Shown: positions 25,898 to 33,893 of the stretch, one piece after another
Layout: each line of letters starts with the position of its first letter
Position numbering within the stretch: position 1 is the first letter of the stretch
Assembly: GCA_017449925.1 (NCBI GenBank)
Contig: JAFSYO010000174.1
Span: 1-45,022, forward strand
Origin: Stomatobaculum sp.
GTDB lineage: Bacteria > Bacillota_A > Clostridia > Lachnospirales > Lachnospiraceae
DNA length: 45,022 nt
Direction: 5' to 3'
Translations under genes and position numbers: made by a program
The notes under the pieces: generated by a model
What the model was told of the DNA's origin: nothing
Databases searched by the model: none
The model's input: the letters and a program-made list of their open reading frames with translations, nothing else

Positions 25898-25926
25898 TTG
25901 CGCTTGATGCCGCGGTGTTGTATCAT
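25898..25926 (+). promoter_or_regulatory. Second candidate promoter of the sensory hydrogenase operon
   Basis: TTGCGC (25898-25903), a 17-base spacer and TATCAT (25921-25926) give a moderate promoter about 70 bases before the DRTGG start codon at 26003. The rest of the 400-base divergent region is AT-rich with no gene. Confidence 0.45.
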
Positions 25927-26002
25927 AAATTTAATTGTAGTAATTTCCTTTTAAAGCCTGATATCACAGGGAGGAGGATGGCTCTTCAGGAGCCGGGAAT
26001 AT

Positions 26003-26356
26003 ATGACCGTAAGAGATATTATCAGTTGTCTGCAAGCCGAGGTCCTGTTCGCAGATGAGGAACTGCTCGACCAGGAGGTTCTGCACGCCTGCGGAAGCGA
26101 CATGATGAGCGACGTGCTCGCCTTCGTAAAAACAGAGGCTGTTCTGCTGACCGGCCTGATCAACACCCAGTCTATCCGCACGGCGGAGATGATGGATATG
26201 AAATGCGTTATCCTTGTCCGCGGAAAGGACCCTCAGCCCGGCGTCATGGACCTGGCGCGCGAAAGGGACATCTGCGTACTGAAAACAGAACTGACCATGT
26301 TCAGTGCCTGCGGCATACTGTACGAACACGGGCTGCGCGGAGGTACGCGTGCATGA
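26003..26356 (+). CDS. DRTGG-domain protein (first copy)
   Basis: A 117-residue protein of the DRTGG fold (PF07085), a small domain found near CBS and phosphotransacetylase domains and stand-alone next to sensory [FeFe] hydrogenases. The sequence shows the family start MTVRDIISCLQAEVLFAD, then LAFVKTEAVLLTGLIN, VILVRGKDPQP and a C-terminal GILYEHGL. Ligand and partner are unknown. It has AGGAG upstream, and its stop overlaps the next ATG by 4 bases (ATGA). A second DRTGG gene lies downstream in the same operon at 28203. Confidence 0.82.
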   Translation: MTVRDIISCLQAEVLFADEELLDQEVLHACGSDMMSDVLAFVKTEAVLLTGLINTQSIRTAEMMDMKCVILVRGKDPQPGVMDLARERDICVLKTELTMFSACGILYEHGLRGGTRA

Positions 26357-26772
26357 GACTCACATACGATGTACCCGGGGATGACTTCACCCGGGCCGGA
26401 GAAGCATCCGGAGACGTGAAGAAGAAAATGAAAAAACTGGGCTTCCCCAGCAATATCGTCCGCAGGGTGGCCATCGCCCTGTATGAGGGAGAGATCAACA
26501 TGGTGATCCACGCGAACGGCGGAAAGATCACCGTAGACATCAGTTCTTCCGAGATCGACCTTGTTCTCGCCGATACCGGTCCCGGCATCCCTGACGTCGA
26601 GAAGGCGATGCAGGACGGCTGGTCGACAGCCTCCGCCGAAGTGCGGAACCTCGGTTTCGGGGCAGGAATGGGACTCCCGAATATGAAGAATAATTCCGAT
26701 GAGTTCGAGATCGAAACTGAAGTCGGTGTCGGTACCACAGTGCGGATGAAGATCTACACCCGCCGTCCATAA
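26353..26772 (+). CDS. RsbW-like serine-kinase-type ATP-binding protein
   Basis: A 139-residue single-domain GHKL ATPase of the anti-sigma/RsbW type. The N box is ALYEGEINMVIHANGG, the G1 box LADTGPGIPD, and the G2-like region GFGAGMGLPNMKNNS. It lacks any sensor or phosphoacceptor domain. In related clostridial clusters a protein of this type is encoded with the sensory hydrogenase and may carry the signal onward by phosphorylating a partner. No anti-anti-sigma (STAS) gene is seen here. Translation is coupled to the preceding DRTGG gene. Confidence 0.82.
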   Translation: MRLTYDVPGDDFTRAGEASGDVKKKMKKLGFPSNIVRRVAIALYEGEINMVIHANGGKITVDISSSEIDLVLADTGPGIPDVEKAMQDGWSTASAEVRNLGFGAGMGLPNMKNNSDEFEIETEVGVGTTVRMKIYTRRP

Positions 26773-26817
26773 ACAGTCAGAAGAAACGATTTTTCTGTTG
26801 CTGAAAAGAGGTGCATT

Positions 26818-28185
26818 TTGCCAGACTATTTTCACAGCGTTACGCTTGATAAAGATAAATGTCTCGGATGTACGAACTGTATCAAAAGATGTCCCACCAA
26901 AGCTATCCGCGTCCAGGAAGGAAAAGCCAGGATCTTTTCGGAAAGATGCATTGACTGCGGAGAATGCATCCGGGTCTGCCCCCATCACGCCAAGATCGCA
27001 GTCTGCGATACTCTTGACGTTCTGAAAAAATTTGAATATACCGTCGCTCTTCCCGCGCCCTCCCTTTACGCCCAGGTCAACAACCTGGAAAGTCCCGCGA
27101 CTGTTGTGGAAGGGCTTAAGAAGATCGGGTTTGACGATGTCTTCGAGGTCGCAAAGGCAGCGGAGCTTATTTCCGATGCCACCAGGAAACTGATCAGCTC
27201 CGGTAAAGCCCCGGTCCCCCTGATCAGCAGCGCCTGTCCTTCGATTTCCAGGCTGATCCGGATCCGGTTCCCGGGTCTCATCGAGCACTTGTCCCCGCTC
27301 CTTACACCCGCGGAGCTGTCGGCAAAGCTTGCGAGGCAAAAAGCCGTTGAAAAGACCGGACTCCCGCCGGAAAAGATCGGGACCGTCTTCATTTCCCCCT
27401 GCCCCGCAAAGGCAGCCAGCATCAAGATCCCCCTCGGTCTGGACAAGAGCAATATCGACGCCGCGATCCCTGTCAAAGAGATCTACCCCCTGCTTGTCGA
27501 GGCGATGCCGCGGACAGAAGACAACAGCGAAGATGCGGGCAGCGGGCGCGTGGGGGTCCGTTGGGGGAAGACCAGCGGCGAATCCCATGCCCTCCTCTCA
27601 GACTCCTATCTGGCGGCGGACGGCATTGAGAACTGCATTAAAGTCCTGAACGACCTGGAAGATGAAAAGCTGAATTTTATACGCTTTATCGAATTGAATT
27701 CCTGTCCCGGCGGATGTGTCGGCGGAGCCCTCCAGGTGGAAAATCCTTTCGTCGCAAAAACAAAGATTTTGTCTTTGACGAGGTATATGCCGCCCTTCAG
27801 GAATGTGATCGACGGGCCTGATATTCCTGAAGAGTACTACTGTTCCCACGAGCTCGAATATATTCCGGTCATGGAACTTGATCCTGACATGGAAAAAGCC
27901 TTCGCAAAGATGGATGAAATCGACCGCCTCGTCAAAAAGTTCCCGGGGCTCGACTGCGGATCCTGCGGTTCTCCTTCCTGCCGGTCGCTGGCGGAGGATA
28001 TCGTAAGAGGATACTCGACGGAAGGCGCCTGCGTATTCGTGCTGAAGGACGAGGTGCAGCAGATCGCGAATTCCCTCTCCCGCCTCACCGGCGGAGCTCC
28101 CCTGTTCAGGGGATCAGGTGAAGGCGCCGCGAACGCCGGCGGCACCAGTACCGATGACAAGAACACCGATGAGAAAAAGGACTGA
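26818..28185 (+). CDS. Sensory-type [FeFe] hydrogenase-like protein (group C/D-like)
   Basis: A 455-residue iron-sulfur protein. N-terminal 2x[4Fe-4S] ferredoxin domain: CLGCTNCIKRCP (15-25) and CIDCGECIRVCP (44-55). Then an H-cluster domain with altered motifs: SSACP (138-141; Ala in place of the proton-transfer Cys, ligand Cys140), ISPCPAKAAS (Cys195), and ELNSCPGGCVGG (Cys296, Cys300). Next comes a C-terminal Fe-S domain, CGSCGSPSC (380-388), and a low-complexity tail (about 425-455). No PAS domain. Such proteins have low activity and are thought to sense H2 or redox state. It starts at TTG 26818 with AGAGGTG upstream. Confidence 0.85.
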   Translation: MPDYFHSVTLDKDKCLGCTNCIKRCPTKAIRVQEGKARIFSERCIDCGECIRVCPHHAKIAVCDTLDVLKKFEYTVALPAPSLYAQVNNLESPATVVEGLKKIGFDDVFEVAKAAELISDATRKLISSGKAPVPLISSACPSISRLIRIRFPGLIEHLSPLLTPAELSAKLARQKAVEKTGLPPEKIGTVFISPCPAKAASIKIPLGLDKSNIDAAIPVKEIYPLLVEAMPRTEDNSEDAGSGRVGVRWGKTSGESHALLSDSYLAADGIENCIKVLNDLEDEKLNFIRFIELNSCPGGCVGGALQVENPFVAKTKILSLTRYMPPFRNVIDGPDIPEEYYCSHELEYIPVMELDPDMEKAFAKMDEIDRLVKKFPGLDCGSCGSPSCRSLAEDIVRGYSTEGACVFVLKDEVQQIANSLSRLTGGAPLFRGSGEGAANAGGTSTDDKNTDEKKD

Positions 28186-28202
28186 GGGGTTGGAGGATCG
28201 TC

Positions 28203-28535
28203 ATGACGGTGAAAGAAATCGCTTCCGCCTGCGGTTTTGAGATCATAGCCGGAGAGGAAGCCCTGGAACGTGATGTTGAAGGTGTGTATATCTGCGATCT
28301 CCTGAGCTTTGCCATGGGCAGGGCGACGGAAGATTTTGCGTGGGTCACCGTGATGGGGAACATGAACACAACAGCTGTAGCTTCCCTGGCGGATGTTGCC
28401 TGCGTCGTTCTCTGCGAAAGAGTGAAGCCCGATGCCGACATGCTGAAGAAAGCCGCGGAGCAGGATATCGCTGTGCTGCTCTCTGAAAAGCCGGCCTTCG
28501 AGACCGGCCTTCTGATCCACGACTGTATCAAATAA
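28203..28535 (+). CDS. DRTGG-domain protein (second copy)
   Basis: A 110-residue DRTGG-type protein (MTVKEIASACGFEIIAG, DVEGVYICDLLSFAMG, then a C-terminal FETGLLIHDCIK). It is similar in plan but clearly diverged from the first copy at 26003, so the pair is an old duplication or two recruited paralogues. It has GGAGG eight bases before its ATG and lies 17 bases after the sensory hydrogenase. The role is unknown; the fold binds nucleotides in some contexts (inference). Confidence 0.8.
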   Translation: MTVKEIASACGFEIIAGEEALERDVEGVYICDLLSFAMGRATEDFAWVTVMGNMNTTAVASLADVACVVLCERVKPDADMLKKAAEQDIAVLLSEKPAFETGLLIHDCIK

Positions 28536-28566
28536 CTGTCCCAGGTCCTGCATGCGGAGGATTCCC

Positions 28567-29259
28567 ATGACCTACGACCTTCATATTCATTCCTGTCTGT
28601 CGCCCTGCGGCGACAACGAAATGACCGTGAACAATATCGTGAATATGGCTGTTCTCAAGGAACTTGATGTGATCGCCCTCACGGATCACAATTCCTCAAA
28701 GAACTGCCCGGCTTTCATGGAAGCCGCCCGCCGGGCGGGCATCAGGGCCATCCCGGGCATGGAGATCAACACTTCCGAAGAGGTACACGCCGTGTGCCTC
28801 TTCCCTACTCTGGAAGCAGCCATGGATTTTGATTCCTACGTTTTTTCCACGATGGCTCCGGTAAAAAACAGACCTGAGATTTTCGGAGAACAGATCATCC
28901 TCAACGCGGAAGATGAACCCGTGGGAACTGTCGACACCCTGCTCATCGCAGCGAGCGGCGTGTCCTATTCCGAACTTCCCGATCTCATGAAGACCTACGG
29001 CGGCATCTTTTTCCCGTCCCATATCGACCGCAGCTCAAACAGTCTGATCGCCATCATGGGCGGCGTGCCGGAGGATGTGGACTTTTCGTTCTATGAAGTC
29101 TATCACGTGGGTCTGTTCGACAGCCTCCTGGAAGCCAACCCGCAGCTCGCCGGAAAACCCTGGCTGCACGATTCGGATGCCCATTATCTCTGGGACATCG
29201 CAGAGCCGGACAGGCAGCTGGACGAGAGGATCGCCAAAATGCTTCAGGGCTACGGCTGA
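28567..29259 (+). CDS. PHP-domain phosphoesterase
   Basis: A 230-residue metal-dependent phosphoesterase of the PHP family. Visible metal-binding motifs are DLHIHSCLSPCGD, ALTDHNSS, the Glu/His-rich GMEINTSEEVHAV, FPSHIDRSSN and a C-terminal HDSDAHYL. The start is set at 28567 because GGAGG lies seven bases upstream; an ATG 15 bases earlier would bury that site. PHP proteins hydrolyse phosphate esters, including nucleotides. Its place in the sensory hydrogenase operon suggests turnover of a signal molecule (inference). It is the last gene before a terminator hairpin. Confidence 0.85.
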   Translation: MTYDLHIHSCLSPCGDNEMTVNNIVNMAVLKELDVIALTDHNSSKNCPAFMEAARRAGIRAIPGMEINTSEEVHAVCLFPTLEAAMDFDSYVFSTMAPVKNRPEIFGEQIILNAEDEPVGTVDTLLIAASGVSYSELPDLMKTYGGIFFPSHIDRSSNSLIAIMGGVPEDVDFSFYEVYHVGLFDSLLEANPQLAGKPWLHDSDAHYLWDIAEPDRQLDERIAKMLQGYG

Positions 29260-29304
29260 AAGCATAGGCTTACTCACAGAATCTCAATTATTTCTTATAT
29301 TCTC

Positions 29305-29319
29305 ACAAATATAATTTGT
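29305..29319. promoter_or_regulatory. Candidate regulator site A (TRAP/LysR motif)
   Basis: A 15-bp inverted repeat of form ACAAA-N5-TTTGT; read on the minus strand it is ACAAATTATATTTGT. The same form occurs upstream of lysR (33657-33671), and half of it upstream of the DUF6282 gene (33787-33794). It lies about 205 bases before dctP. Confidence 0.4.
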
Positions 29320-29338
29320 CAGTAATCCATAATTGTCG

Positions 29339-29368
29339 AAAGATACGGTTAAAATCAGCCGTATCTTT
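29339..29368 (+). terminator. Intrinsic terminator of the sensory hydrogenase operon
   Basis: AAAGATACGG (29339-29348) pairs with CCGTATCTTT (29359-29368), followed by CTTATTGTTTTT. The stem is 10 bp with a 10-base loop. The remaining 150 bases before dctP are AT-rich; I could not settle on a single promoter there. Confidence 0.75.
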
Positions 29369-29523
29369 CTTATTGTTTTTAGTTAGCTAAATAAAACCAT
29401 GTTATTTTTTGTTAAAATTGCAATACTTTGTTGTTTGATTGTTGTCTGCAAAACTGTTACAGTCTAATCAGATAAAAAATGTTTCGCATTACACCTAACC
29501 AGTGTGTTGAAAGGAGAGAGATT

Positions 29524-30669
29524 ATGAAGAAGACAAGATTGGCAGCGGCTTTTCTGGCGGCAGGAATGGTAATGAATCTGGCGGCATGCGGCGGCTCCGG
29601 TTCCACCACAGCGACCACAGCAGCGGCAGCGGCGACCACCGCAGCAGCAGCAACGACTGCAGAGACCCAGGGAATCGTGGCGGGTTCCTCCGGAAGCCAG
29701 ACCATGAACACCGGCAAGCTGGTCCCCACCGCGGATACCAAGGTCATCCAGCTTGGCCATGTGAATGCCAGCAACGACCAGGACCAGTACACCTATTTCG
29801 GCAGACAGCTGAACGATCACCTGATGGAGCTGTCCAACGGCAAGTACGGCATCGAAGTCGTAGGCGATTCCCAGCTCGGCGGTGAGCGCGATCTTTTTGA
29901 AGGTCTCTCCATGGGCACTATTGACGCTGCTATCCTTACCAACCTGATCTTCAACTCCTCTATCCCGGAGGCTACGATCCTGGATCTGCCCTTCCTTTAC
30001 AAGGACGTGGAGCAGGGCTACAGCACCTTCAATGATCCTGAGATCCTGGGCTATATGCAGAACATTCTCCTGAACGACTGGAACATTTATGCACCGGTCT
30101 ATATCGAGAGTGGTTTCCGTAAAGTGATGCTGGCATCCAAGGAATATGAGAACATCGATTCCTTCAAGGGTCTGAAGCTGCGCGTGCCGGAGTCCCCGCT
30201 GTATCTTGATACCTTCAGCGCCATCGGCTGCGCACCGACCACCATGGCCGCAAGCGAAATGTATACCGCCATCCAGCAGGGCGTCGTCGACGGAAACGAG
30301 CTTCCCGTGGCAGGCATCTACTCCATGAAGTACTATGAGATCTGCAAGACCATGGTCGAGACGAACCACATCTATGTTGCCGGTGCTGCTTGCTACTCCA
30401 AGTCTCTTTGGGACAGCCTGACGGAAGAGGAAAAGGGATGGTTCGACGAGGCAGCAAAGCTTGCCGCAGAGGATGAGAAGAATTTCGTCCGCGACACTGA
30501 GGAGGCCAAGATGAAAGAAATGGCTGCTGCCGGCCTGAACATCATCCAGCCCAGCGAAGAAGACAAGCAGGCATTCATCGACGCCACCGCATCAGTCTAT
30601 GATAAGTATAAGGCTACGGTCGATCCGGAGTTCTACAGCATGATCATGAAGAAGATCGGAAGAGAATAA
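29524..30669 (+). CDS. dctP: TRAP transporter substrate-binding lipoprotein
   Basis: A 381-residue extracytoplasmic solute receptor for a TRAP importer, usually binding an organic acid. A lipoprotein signal peptide ends at LAACGG, followed by an Ala/Thr-rich linker to about 60. The DctP fold shows QLGHVNASNDQDQYTYFG, VVGDSQLGGERDLFEG and the ligand-binding FKGLKLRVPESPLY with the family's carboxylate-pairing arginine. A C-terminal AKLAAEDEKNFVRDTEEA helix follows. ATG 29524 has AAAGGAGAGAG upstream. dctQ and dctM follow in the same order. The specific ligand is unknown. Confidence 0.93.
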   Translation: MKKTRLAAAFLAAGMVMNLAACGGSGSTTATTAAAAATTAAAATTAETQGIVAGSSGSQTMNTGKLVPTADTKVIQLGHVNASNDQDQYTYFGRQLNDHLMELSNGKYGIEVVGDSQLGGERDLFEGLSMGTIDAAILTNLIFNSSIPEATILDLPFLYKDVEQGYSTFNDPEILGYMQNILLNDWNIYAPVYIESGFRKVMLASKEYENIDSFKGLKLRVPESPLYLDTFSAIGCAPTTMAASEMYTAIQQGVVDGNELPVAGIYSMKYYEICKTMVETNHIYVAGAACYSKSLWDSLTEEEKGWFDEAAKLAAEDEKNFVRDTEEAKMKEMAAAGLNIIQPSEEDKQAFIDATASVYDKYKATVDPEFYSMIMKKIGRE

Positions 30670-30711
30670 AAACCAGTAAACGCTACATTCTGAAAAGCAG
30701 CATGTAAAGGA

Positions 30712-30751
30712 GGCGCTGCGGGGCTTACCGTAAGGAAAGCACCGCAGCGCC
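30712..30751 (+). promoter_or_regulatory. Hairpin between dctP and dctQ
   Basis: A perfect 10-bp GC-rich stem, GGCGCTGCGG (30712-30721) with CCGCAGCGCC (30742-30751), lies in the 105-base gap between dctP and dctQ. There is no T-run. Such hairpins often protect the binding-protein mRNA and lower expression of the membrane subunits (general knowledge). Confidence 0.6.
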
Positions 30752-30774
30752 GATTCGGTAAAACGGAGGCGGCA

Positions 30775-31269
30775 GTGAAGCAGTACATAAAATTTGTCGA
30801 AAAGTTAAATACAGTGTTCATGGGGGTCTCGGTGGTCCTTTTGATCGTTGTTATGATCGCGTCCATTCTCCAGGTGGTGACCAGGACCCTGTTCAACAAT
30901 CCTATGGTAGGAACGGAAGAAGTCGCAAGATTCGCATTTATCTGGGTCTCCTTCCTCGGATCTGCCATCGGCGTTTCCAAGTTCACACATCCTACGGTGG
31001 ATATGCTGAACAATGCCCTGAAGGGGAATACGAAGAGAATGCACCTGATCCTGACACAGATCTTCATCATGGCATTCGGCGTGGTGCTCCTCATTCACGG
31101 AAGGCGCATCACGGAGGTCGTCGTAAAGCAGCTGAGTCCGACGCTCCGCATTTCCATGGCCTATATTTACGCAGCATGCCCTGTAGGAGGCATCGGGATC
31201 ATCCTTAACGCACTGGCGGTCATTTTTGACCAGATCACAGGAATAACGGAAGGAGAGGTAAAAGTATGA
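30775..31269 (+). CDS. dctQ: TRAP transporter small permease
   Basis: A 164-residue membrane protein with four hydrophobic helices, typical of DctQ (VLLIVVMIASILQVVTRTLF, then EEVARFAFIWVSFLGSAIG with the family's EE..R motif). It starts at GTG 30775 with GGAGG seven bases upstream, and its stop overlaps the dctM start by 4 bases. It would form the small membrane subunit of the Na+- or H+-coupled importer with DctM. Confidence 0.9.
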   Translation: MKQYIKFVEKLNTVFMGVSVVLLIVVMIASILQVVTRTLFNNPMVGTEEVARFAFIWVSFLGSAIGVSKFTHPTVDMLNNALKGNTKRMHLILTQIFIMAFGVVLLIHGRRITEVVVKQLSPTLRISMAYIYAACPVGGIGIILNALAVIFDQITGITEGEVKV

Positions 31270-32546
31270 ATCCGGCATTAATTCTGTTTGGCGTTATGCT
31301 GACGCTCCTAGTGCTGGGCGTCCCGGCAGCGTTTTCCATTGGTTTTGCCGGCTCTATTCTTCTTGTGGTGACCGGACTGAAAGACCTGATCCTGATCCCG
31401 CAGCGCACTATCATCGGAATGGACAGCTTTGTCCTCCTGGCGATCCCGCTGTTCACTCTGGCAGGATACCTCATGGAGCAGGGAGGCCTCTCCAAACGTC
31501 TGGTTGACTGGGCGGAAGAGATCTTCGGCTTTTTCCCGGGCAGCGCTGGAACCATCTCCATCATCTGCTGCACCGTTTTTGCAGCCCTTACCGGTTCCGG
31601 CCCCGCGACTGTTGCAGCCATCGGAGCTCTGATGATCCCTGTCATGATCAAGAACGGCTATCCCAAACCCATGGCCTGCGCGATCATCGCGGCAGGCGGC
31701 GCGCTGGGACCCATTGTTCCGCCCAGTATCCCGATGATCGTTTACGGCAGCTCCATGAACGTCTCCATCCCGAAGATGTTCGCCGGAAGCCTGATCCCCG
31801 GACTTCTGATCGCAGGCATACTGATCGCCGTGAATACCGTTATCGCGCTGCGGCTCGGCATCAAAAACAATGATAATCACTATACCTTTGCTGAAAAGCT
31901 GAAAGTCACGTGGAAGGCCCTGGCGGTCCTGATGCTTCCCGTTATCGTCCTCGGTGGTATCTACGGCGGAATCTTTACCCCCACCGAAGCCGCATCCGTG
32001 TGTACGCTTTACTCGATCCTGCTTTCCATCGCCTATAAGAACATGTCGGTGAAGAAGTTCATCGAGGCCTGCAAAAAGACTGTCGTCACTTCTTCCGTGG
32101 TTATGTTTATCTGCGGCGTAGCGAACCTGTTCAGCTGGATCCTGGCGGCGACCCGTATCCCCGCAATGATCACAGAGGCGGTGATCCCGTTCTGCAACAA
32201 CAAGTTCACCTATTTCATCATCCTGATGCTGGTGCTTTTCTTCGTAGGATGCCTGATCGACGCCATCTCCGCAACGCTGATCCTGGCTCCGATCCTGGTG
32301 CCGATCGGCGTGACCCTGGGAATCAACGAGCTTCATCTGGGTATCGTCTTCTGCGTGGCCCTCATCATCGGCTTCATCACACCGCCTTTCGGCATCAACC
32401 TGTTCACGGTGTGTTCCACGGCGGAAGTACCGTTTGCCAGTGTCGTTAAGAGTATCTGGCCCTTCATCCTGGCAGCGATGCTGGGCGTCGTCATTCTCTG
32501 CCTGTTCCCGCAGATCTGTCTGTTCCTTCCGGGACTGATCGGGTAA
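31266..32546 (+). CDS. dctM: TRAP transporter large permease
   Basis: A 426-residue polytopic membrane protein, the transport subunit of the TRAP importer. Family features are GVPAAFSIGFAGSILLV, LTGSGPATVAAIGALMIP, GALGPIVPPSIPMIVYG and a C-terminal GFITPPFGINLFTVCS. About a dozen hydrophobic segments are present. Translation is coupled to dctQ by an ATGA overlap. A strong terminator follows 50 bases after its stop. Confidence 0.95.
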   Translation: MNPALILFGVMLTLLVLGVPAAFSIGFAGSILLVVTGLKDLILIPQRTIIGMDSFVLLAIPLFTLAGYLMEQGGLSKRLVDWAEEIFGFFPGSAGTISIICCTVFAALTGSGPATVAAIGALMIPVMIKNGYPKPMACAIIAAGGALGPIVPPSIPMIVYGSSMNVSIPKMFAGSLIPGLLIAGILIAVNTVIALRLGIKNNDNHYTFAEKLKVTWKALAVLMLPVIVLGGIYGGIFTPTEAASVCTLYSILLSIAYKNMSVKKFIEACKKTVVTSSVVMFICGVANLFSWILAATRIPAMITEAVIPFCNNKFTYFIILMLVLFFVGCLIDAISATLILAPILVPIGVTLGINELHLGIVFCVALIIGFITPPFGINLFTVCSTAEVPFASVVKSIWPFILAAMLGVVILCLFPQICLFLPGLIG

Positions 32547-32596
32547 ACAGGCTAGTCACATAATCGGCAGGCTCATCCAGTACAGGAAAACAAAAG

Positions 32597-32628
32597 GAGC
32601 TGCCGCTTTCATACGCGGCAGCTCTTTT
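32597..32628. terminator. Bidirectional terminator between dctM and lysR
   Basis: GAGCTGCCGC (32597-32606) pairs with GCGGCAGCTC (32615-32624), flanked by AAAAG on one side and TTTTAT on the other. It serves both convergent genes. Confidence 0.88.
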
Positions 32629-32666
32629 ATCTTAATCGGAATTCCGTCTCCTGCCGGAACAGACCG

Positions 32667-33638
32667 TCAATTCATCCCCTCCATGAAGGAGATACGCATC
32701 TTTTCGACGCCCTCGAAGCATTCTTTGGCTAATTCCTTGAAGCGGCGCAGATACGCCGGCTCATAGCGCCTTTTGTTCTGGAAGCAATAGATGGTGTGCC
32801 CCAGGGGCGCATCTTTCCGGTAGACCTGGAAATAGTTGACCGGCTGCCGTATAGAGGCCAGTCCTTCCGAAAGGCTTGACAGCGTGAGGAAGCCCGCCGC
32901 GGTCCCGTCAGAGATCAGCGGGAAAAAGTAAAGGGGAAAGGCGGTCTCCATGAGGATATTCGGCTGCAGGTTCTGATCCTCGAAGCAGCTGTAGAATTCC
33001 CTGGACAGCTGGTTGCGGCTGCTGGGGACAATGAACGGCAGCTTCGAAAGCTTATCCATGGTACAGCCCCGGGCGCAGGACGCCTTGATCTCAAAGGCAT
33101 CCGGCCCGTAGATCCGGTACAGAAGCCGGTCAGCGCACACAACAAAAATATTGTCCCGGTGCACAGGCTCCACCACGAGCTCCGGCTGGTCAGGATCGAT
33201 CGGCGCAAAGCCGATGTCCACTGTATTGTCCAGTACATACTTCGTCAGCTCCAGAGCATAAGCGTCCACCGTGCGGATGCGGATGTCAGGATATTCCCGC
33301 AAAAAGTGCGGCAGCACCTCCGGGAGCAGCACTTTCAGCCTCGGTGTACTGGCACCTATCACCAGCTCTCCCCGGCTCTCCCCGTGGATCTCCTTCATTT
33401 CCTCCCTCAGGTCGCCTTCCCTGGCCAGCATCTCCTCCGCGTAGGCCAGCATCCGCTTTCCGGCATAGGTAAGGGCCACCTTCGGCTTCCGCTCAAAAAG
33501 GACCACCTGGTAGCGGTCCTCCAGCCTCTTGATATGGCTGGAAAGGTTCTGCTGGGAAATGTACAGCCTCTCGGCTGTCCTGGTAAAATGAAGATCCTTC
33601 GCGGTCTCCGCGAAAATATATAAGTCCCGAAAATCCAT
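32667..33638 (-). CDS. LysR-family transcriptional regulator
   Basis: A 323-residue regulator. The winged HTH occupies residues 1-60 (LYIFAETAKDLHFTRTAERL, then SQQNLSSHIKRLEDRY), followed by a linker helix and the periplasmic-binding-like effector domain (GELVIGASTPRLKVLLPEVL onward). The TRAP genes lie convergent on one side and the DUF6282 gene is divergent on the other. It probably controls both and is autoregulated: a 15-bp repeat at 33657-33671 lies 19 bases upstream of its ATG. GGAGG directly precedes the start. The inducer is unknown, presumably the TRAP substrate or a product. Confidence 0.92.
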   Translation of the reverse strand: MDFRDLYIFAETAKDLHFTRTAERLYISQQNLSSHIKRLEDRYQVVLFERKPKVALTYAGKRMLAYAEEMLAREGDLREEMKEIHGESRGELVIGASTPRLKVLLPEVLPHFLREYPDIRIRTVDAYALELTKYVLDNTVDIGFAPIDPDQPELVVEPVHRDNIFVVCADRLLYRIYGPDAFEIKASCARGCTMDKLSKLPFIVPSSRNQLSREFYSCFEDQNLQPNILMETAFPLYFFPLISDGTAAGFLTLSSLSEGLASIRQPVNYFQVYRKDAPLGHTIYCFQNKRRYEPAYLRRFKELAKECFEGVEKMRISFMEGMN

Positions 33639-33656
33639 AGATCCTCCAGATCATTC

Positions 33657-33671
33657 ACAAAAAATATTTGT
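33657..33671. promoter_or_regulatory. Candidate regulator site B upstream of lysR
   Basis: ACAAAAAATATTTGT, an inverted repeat of form ACAAA-N5-TTTGT. It shares this form and the 8-base core ATATTTGT with site A before dctP. Confidence 0.4.
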
Positions 33672-33779
33672 CTTTCTTCTAAAATATCAGCAGACGGAAT
33701 AAAGTACAACCGGTCAGAGCTCTTATTTTGACATGATGCAGATATGACCTGATAGTTTTTGGCGGATCTTTCAATAAAC

Positions 33780-33794
33780 CAATTTAATATTTGT
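33780..33794. promoter_or_regulatory. Candidate regulator half-site C upstream of the DUF6282 gene
   Basis: CAATTTAATATTTGT matches sites A and B over the last eight bases (ATATTTGT) but its first half is degenerate. It lies 100 bases before the DUF6282 start codon. Confidence 0.3.
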
Positions 33795-33893
33795 AATTAA
33801 GCATGCTACTTTATAACCAGAACATACAGCGGGCCGGGACGGACAGCATAAGACCAGTGCCTGCTGACCTGAACACAGAGAAGGGACCATGCC

